From NCBI GenBank assembly GCA_023388635.1, contig JAEWFW010000060.1, forward strand, positions 1-33,435: a DNA stretch of 33,435 bases, in the 5' to 3' direction. The notes beneath the pieces were generated by a model. It had not been told where the DNA came from. It was given only the letters and a program-made list of their open reading frames with translations, and searched no databases. The translations under genes were made by a program, and so were the position numbers. This DNA comes from Bacillota bacterium (GTDB lineage: Bacteria > Bacillota > Bacilli > Desulfuribacillales > Desulfuribacillaceae). Below, in pieces: positions 31,491-33,435 of the stretch; the first letter of the stretch is position 1; every line of letters begins with the position of its first letter.

Positions 31491-32252
31491 ATGAGTTTTC
31501 AAGTGATGATTAATATTTTCTTGAATTATTGGCCGATGTTCTTACGTGGTGCAGGTAAGACGTTATTGGTGGCAATTGTGGGAACCGTTGTGGGTTCCCT
31601 TATTGGCTTGGTCATAGGAGTTATTCGTACGATTCCTATGCCTGAGAAAGGAATCAAACGCTATATTTTAAAATTTGTAAACCTTATAATTGGTGTGTAT
31701 ATAGAAGTCTTTCGCGGTACGCCGATGATGGTACAGGCAATGGTTATCTTTTACGGTATTCCGCGCTTGTTCGATTTTCAAATTGAAGTACTGCCGGCGG
31801 CATTATTAGTTATCTCGATCAATACAGGATCATATATGGCAGAAATTGTCCGCGGTGGAATCGTTTCGATTGATAAGGGTCAATACGAAGCGGCAGAAGC
31901 TATCGGCATGAGTCACTTTCAAATAATGACGAGTGTTGTTTTGCCGCAAGCGATTCGCAATATCTTACCTGCTACAGGTAACGAACTTATTATCAATATT
32001 AAAGATTCATCTGTACTTAGCGTCATCGGTCTGACTGAAGTGTTCTTCCAATCGCGATCAATCGCCGGAGCTAATTTTATGTTTTTCGAAGTGTTTACGA
32101 TTACATCGATCGTTTACTTGATTATGACGATTACATCATCAAGGTTATTGCAATATGTTGAAAGAAAAATGGACGGTCCTGAGAATTACAATATACTAGG
32201 CAATCAGATGCAGGTGAAAACGGCTAGAGAAGGTCGAGATGACGAACGGTAG
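31491..32252 (+). CDS. Amino-acid ABC transporter permease (HisM/GlnP type)
   Basis: A 253-residue inner-membrane subunit with about five helices. E-V-F-R-G-T-P-M-M-V-Q and the EAA loop E-A-A-E-A-I-G-M-S-H-F-Q-I-M-T-S-V-V-L-P-Q-A-I-R are typical of polar amino-acid permeases. A strong AAAGGAGG precedes the ATG. It works as a homodimer in related systems. It lies between the binding protein and ATPase genes, under the lysine riboswitch. Confidence 0.93.
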   Translation: MSFQVMINIFLNYWPMFLRGAGKTLLVAIVGTVVGSLIGLVIGVIRTIPMPEKGIKRYILKFVNLIIGVYIEVFRGTPMMVQAMVIFYGIPRLFDFQIEVLPAALLVISINTGSYMAEIVRGGIVSIDKGQYEAAEAIGMSHFQIMTSVVLPQAIRNILPATGNELIINIKDSSVLSVIGLTEVFFQSRSIAGANFMFFEVFTITSIVYLIMTITSSRLLQYVERKMDGPENYNILGNQMQVKTAREGRDDER

Positions 32253-32278
32253 TTTACAAGGCAAAGGAGGGGATTTTT

Positions 32279-33010
32279 ATGGAGAAACTCATTGAAATTA
32301 AGCATTTGAGCAAATCGTTCGGCGAAAGGGAAGTTTTGAAGGATATCGATTTTTCAGTAAAAAAAGGAGAAGTTGTATGTATTATCGGCTCTTCCGGTTC
32401 AGGAAAATCGACGCTTTTGCGTTGTATCAATCTCTTGGAAAAACCGAGCGGTGGCGAGATTATCTATAAGGGCGAAAACATCCTAGATGACCAACATGAT
32501 ATTCTAAAATATCGTCAGCATTTGGGTATGGTATTTCAACAATTTAACCTGTTCAATAACCATAATGTATTGAACAATTGTGTTGTCGGACAAGTCAAAG
32601 TGTTGAAACGTTCTCAGCAAGAGGCGGAAGCCGTCGCTATGAAATATTTGAAAGTTGTCGGCATGGATCAATATGTCAACGCCAAGCCGAAGCAATTGTC
32701 CGGCGGGCAAAAACAGCGTGTCGCCATAGCAAGAGCATTGTCGATGGAGCCCGATGTGATGTTATTTGACGAACCGACATCGGCACTTGATCCGGAAATG
32801 GTCGGTGAAGTTCTCAAGGTCATGAAAGAATTGGCTGGTCTTGGTTTGACGATGCTCGTCGTCACCCACGAAATGAGCTTCGCCAAAGAAGTCGCAGACC
32901 GCGTCGTATTCATGGATCAAGGCGTTATAGCGGAAGAAGGAAGTCCGGAACAGATTTTCAACAATCCGAAGGAAGAACGGACGAGGGAGTTCTTGCGGCG
33001 TACGTTGTAG
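32279..33010 (+). CDS. Amino-acid ABC transporter ATPase (GlnQ/HisP type)
   Basis: A 243-residue cytosolic ATPase. Walker A G-S-S-G-S-G-K-S-T is near residues 37-45, the Q-loop is V-F-Q-Q-F-N-L-F, the signature is L-S-G-G-Q-K-Q-R, Walker B is V-M-L-F-D-E-P-T-S-A-L-D-P-E, and the H-loop His is in V-T-H-E-M. The ATG at 32279 follows AAAGGAGGGG. It starts 26 bases after the permease and completes the probable lysine importer. A terminator lies about 90 bases downstream. Confidence 0.95.
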   Translation: MEKLIEIKHLSKSFGEREVLKDIDFSVKKGEVVCIIGSSGSGKSTLLRCINLLEKPSGGEIIYKGENILDDQHDILKYRQHLGMVFQQFNLFNNHNVLNNCVVGQVKVLKRSQQEAEAVAMKYLKVVGMDQYVNAKPKQLSGGQKQRVAIARALSMEPDVMLFDEPTSALDPEMVGEVLKVMKELAGLGLTMLVVTHEMSFAKEVADRVVFMDQGVIAEEGSPEQIFNNPKEERTREFLRRTL

Positions 33011-33102
33011 GGGACTATGGGAGACATCGAAGTTTTTGTGAAACTTAATGAGTGGGAAAATAGTAATAAAGCAGTGATGAAATAGAACAATGTTTTTTAT
33101 GG

Positions 33103-33131
33103 GGCAGCACCAGTCGGTGGCTGTCTTTTTT
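33103..33131 (+). terminator. Terminator of the lysine transporter operon
   Basis: GGCAGCACC pairs with GGTGGCTGTC (one bulged G, one G-U) around a 4-base loop, followed by six T at 33126-33131. Confidence 0.75.
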
Positions 33132-33207
33132 ATTGATAAAAATAGTTATTGAAAAAATTTTTATAATAAATTACCGTTGCATTAAGGAAGGAGGATAAAA
33201 ATAAAAA

Positions 33208-33285
33208 ATGAATAAACGAGGTATAACAGAATTAGAGCAACTAATACAAGCGCAGTATGATAATATCGCAGGGATAGTGGTAGTG
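33208..33285 (+). pseudogene. Serine hydrolase (beta-lactamase-like) gene, cut by an insertion sequence
   Basis: After a GGAAGGAGGA box, an ATG opens 26 codons whose product, with E-L-E-Q-L-I-Q-A-Q-Y-D-N-I-A-G-I-V-V-V, looks like the N-terminus of class C beta-lactamase-type serine hydrolases. The frame then enters insertion-sequence DNA and stops at 33358-33360. The catalytic S-x-x-K part is missing from the window. The family call rests on a short stretch. Confidence 0.5.
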
Positions 33286-33435
33286 TGTTTGGCAATAGGT
33301 AAATGCAACTTTTGGCAATCAAAAGTGCAATTGCCAGCACCCCCATATTTACTTAATTAGTGAATTTGCCATGCGATAGCTTTTACCCGTGAACATCAAC
33401 ATATGTGAATGGTGAACCAGACGGTCAACTATGGC
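33286..33435 (-). mobile_element. IS21-family insertion sequence, left edge (truncated by window)
   Basis: The element appears to begin with TGTTTGGC at 33286, which reads as the terminal CA dinucleotide on the other strand. TTTGGCAAT occurs at 33288-33296 and 33311-33319, the multiple terminal repeats expected of IS21 elements. The istB end follows. The exact boundary is uncertain by a few bases, because the other end and target duplication are outside the window. Confidence 0.75.
33349..33435 (-). CDS. istB: IstB-like transposition ATPase, C-terminal end (partial)
   Basis: The minus strand reads 28 codons from the window edge to a TAA at 33351-33349. The residues I-V-D-R-L-V-H-H-S-H, then F-T-G-K-S-Y-R-M, are the typical C-terminus of IstB, the AAA+ helper ATPase of IS21 transposition. 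The rest of istB and istA should lie just beyond the window. Confidence 0.85.
   Translation of the reverse strand, partial: AIVDRLVHHSHMLMFTGKSYRMANSLIK

Overview
The window looks like a chromosome segment from an anaerobic Bacillota (Clostridia or Negativicutes type), judged from content and not from a database search. The clues are strong GGAGG-type ribosome binding sites, GTG/TTG starts, secreted 'stalk' (copper amine oxidase N-terminal-like) proteins, DUF4491 and DUF6809 proteins, a lysine (L-box) riboswitch, a [FeFe]-hydrogenase-derived protein and several Fe-S proteins. GC content is moderate by eye. About 30 genes are intact or nearly so. One gene is interrupted by an insertion sequence at the right edge. 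I see no rRNA, tRNA, phage or CRISPR array.

Layout. 1-2.5 kb: small DUF6809 protein, a zinc-ribbon Nudix hydrolase, a DUF4491 membrane protein on the minus strand, and a HAD hydrolase. 2.6-7.1 kb: a promoter-led cluster of FGGY sugar kinase, RuBisCO-like protein (RLP), HAD phosphatase and nitroreductase. 7.2-9.4 kb: HTH regulator, DUF3892 protein, secreted stalk-domain protein. 9.5-11.6 kb: nicotinamidase plus nicotinate phosphoribosyltransferase (NAD salvage). 11.6-14.5 kb: sodium/proline-type symporter and L-asparaginase. 14.6-16.5 kb: membrane-anchored HD-GYP c-di-GMP phosphodiesterase. 16.6-20.6 kb: Fe-S aldo/keto reductase, larC, larE and larB (nickel-pincer nucleotide cofactor synthesis) without larA. 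20.8-24.7 kb: minus-strand operon of a degenerate [FeFe]-hydrogenase-like protein, ABC permease, ATPase and lipoprotein, divergent from a Crp/Fnr regulator, with a Fur-like box between them. 24.7-29.9 kb: CPBP protease, stalk/GHL10 glycoside hydrolase-like protein, CDGSH Fe-S protein, EmrE-like transporter, SanA/YdcF-like protein. 29.9-33.1 kb: lysine riboswitch controlling an amino-acid ABC transporter. 33.2 kb to the end: a serine-hydrolase gene cut after about 26 codons by an IS21-family element whose istB end runs off the window.

The two best candidates for an undescribed system are (i) the kinase-RLP-phosphatase operon, which has the logic phosphorylate, then enolise/isomerise/decarboxylate, then dephosphorylate, but matches no pathway I can name; and (ii) the iron-box-controlled ABC transporter whose first gene encodes a shrunken hydrogenase domain. 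That domain keeps the four cysteines for a [4Fe-4S] cluster but has lost the residues needed for hydrogen chemistry. Smaller surprises are a hairpin that competes with P1 of the lysine riboswitch, an ABC ATPase with no canonical start codon, and a LarE with the three-cysteine signature of [4Fe-4S]-dependent enzymes.
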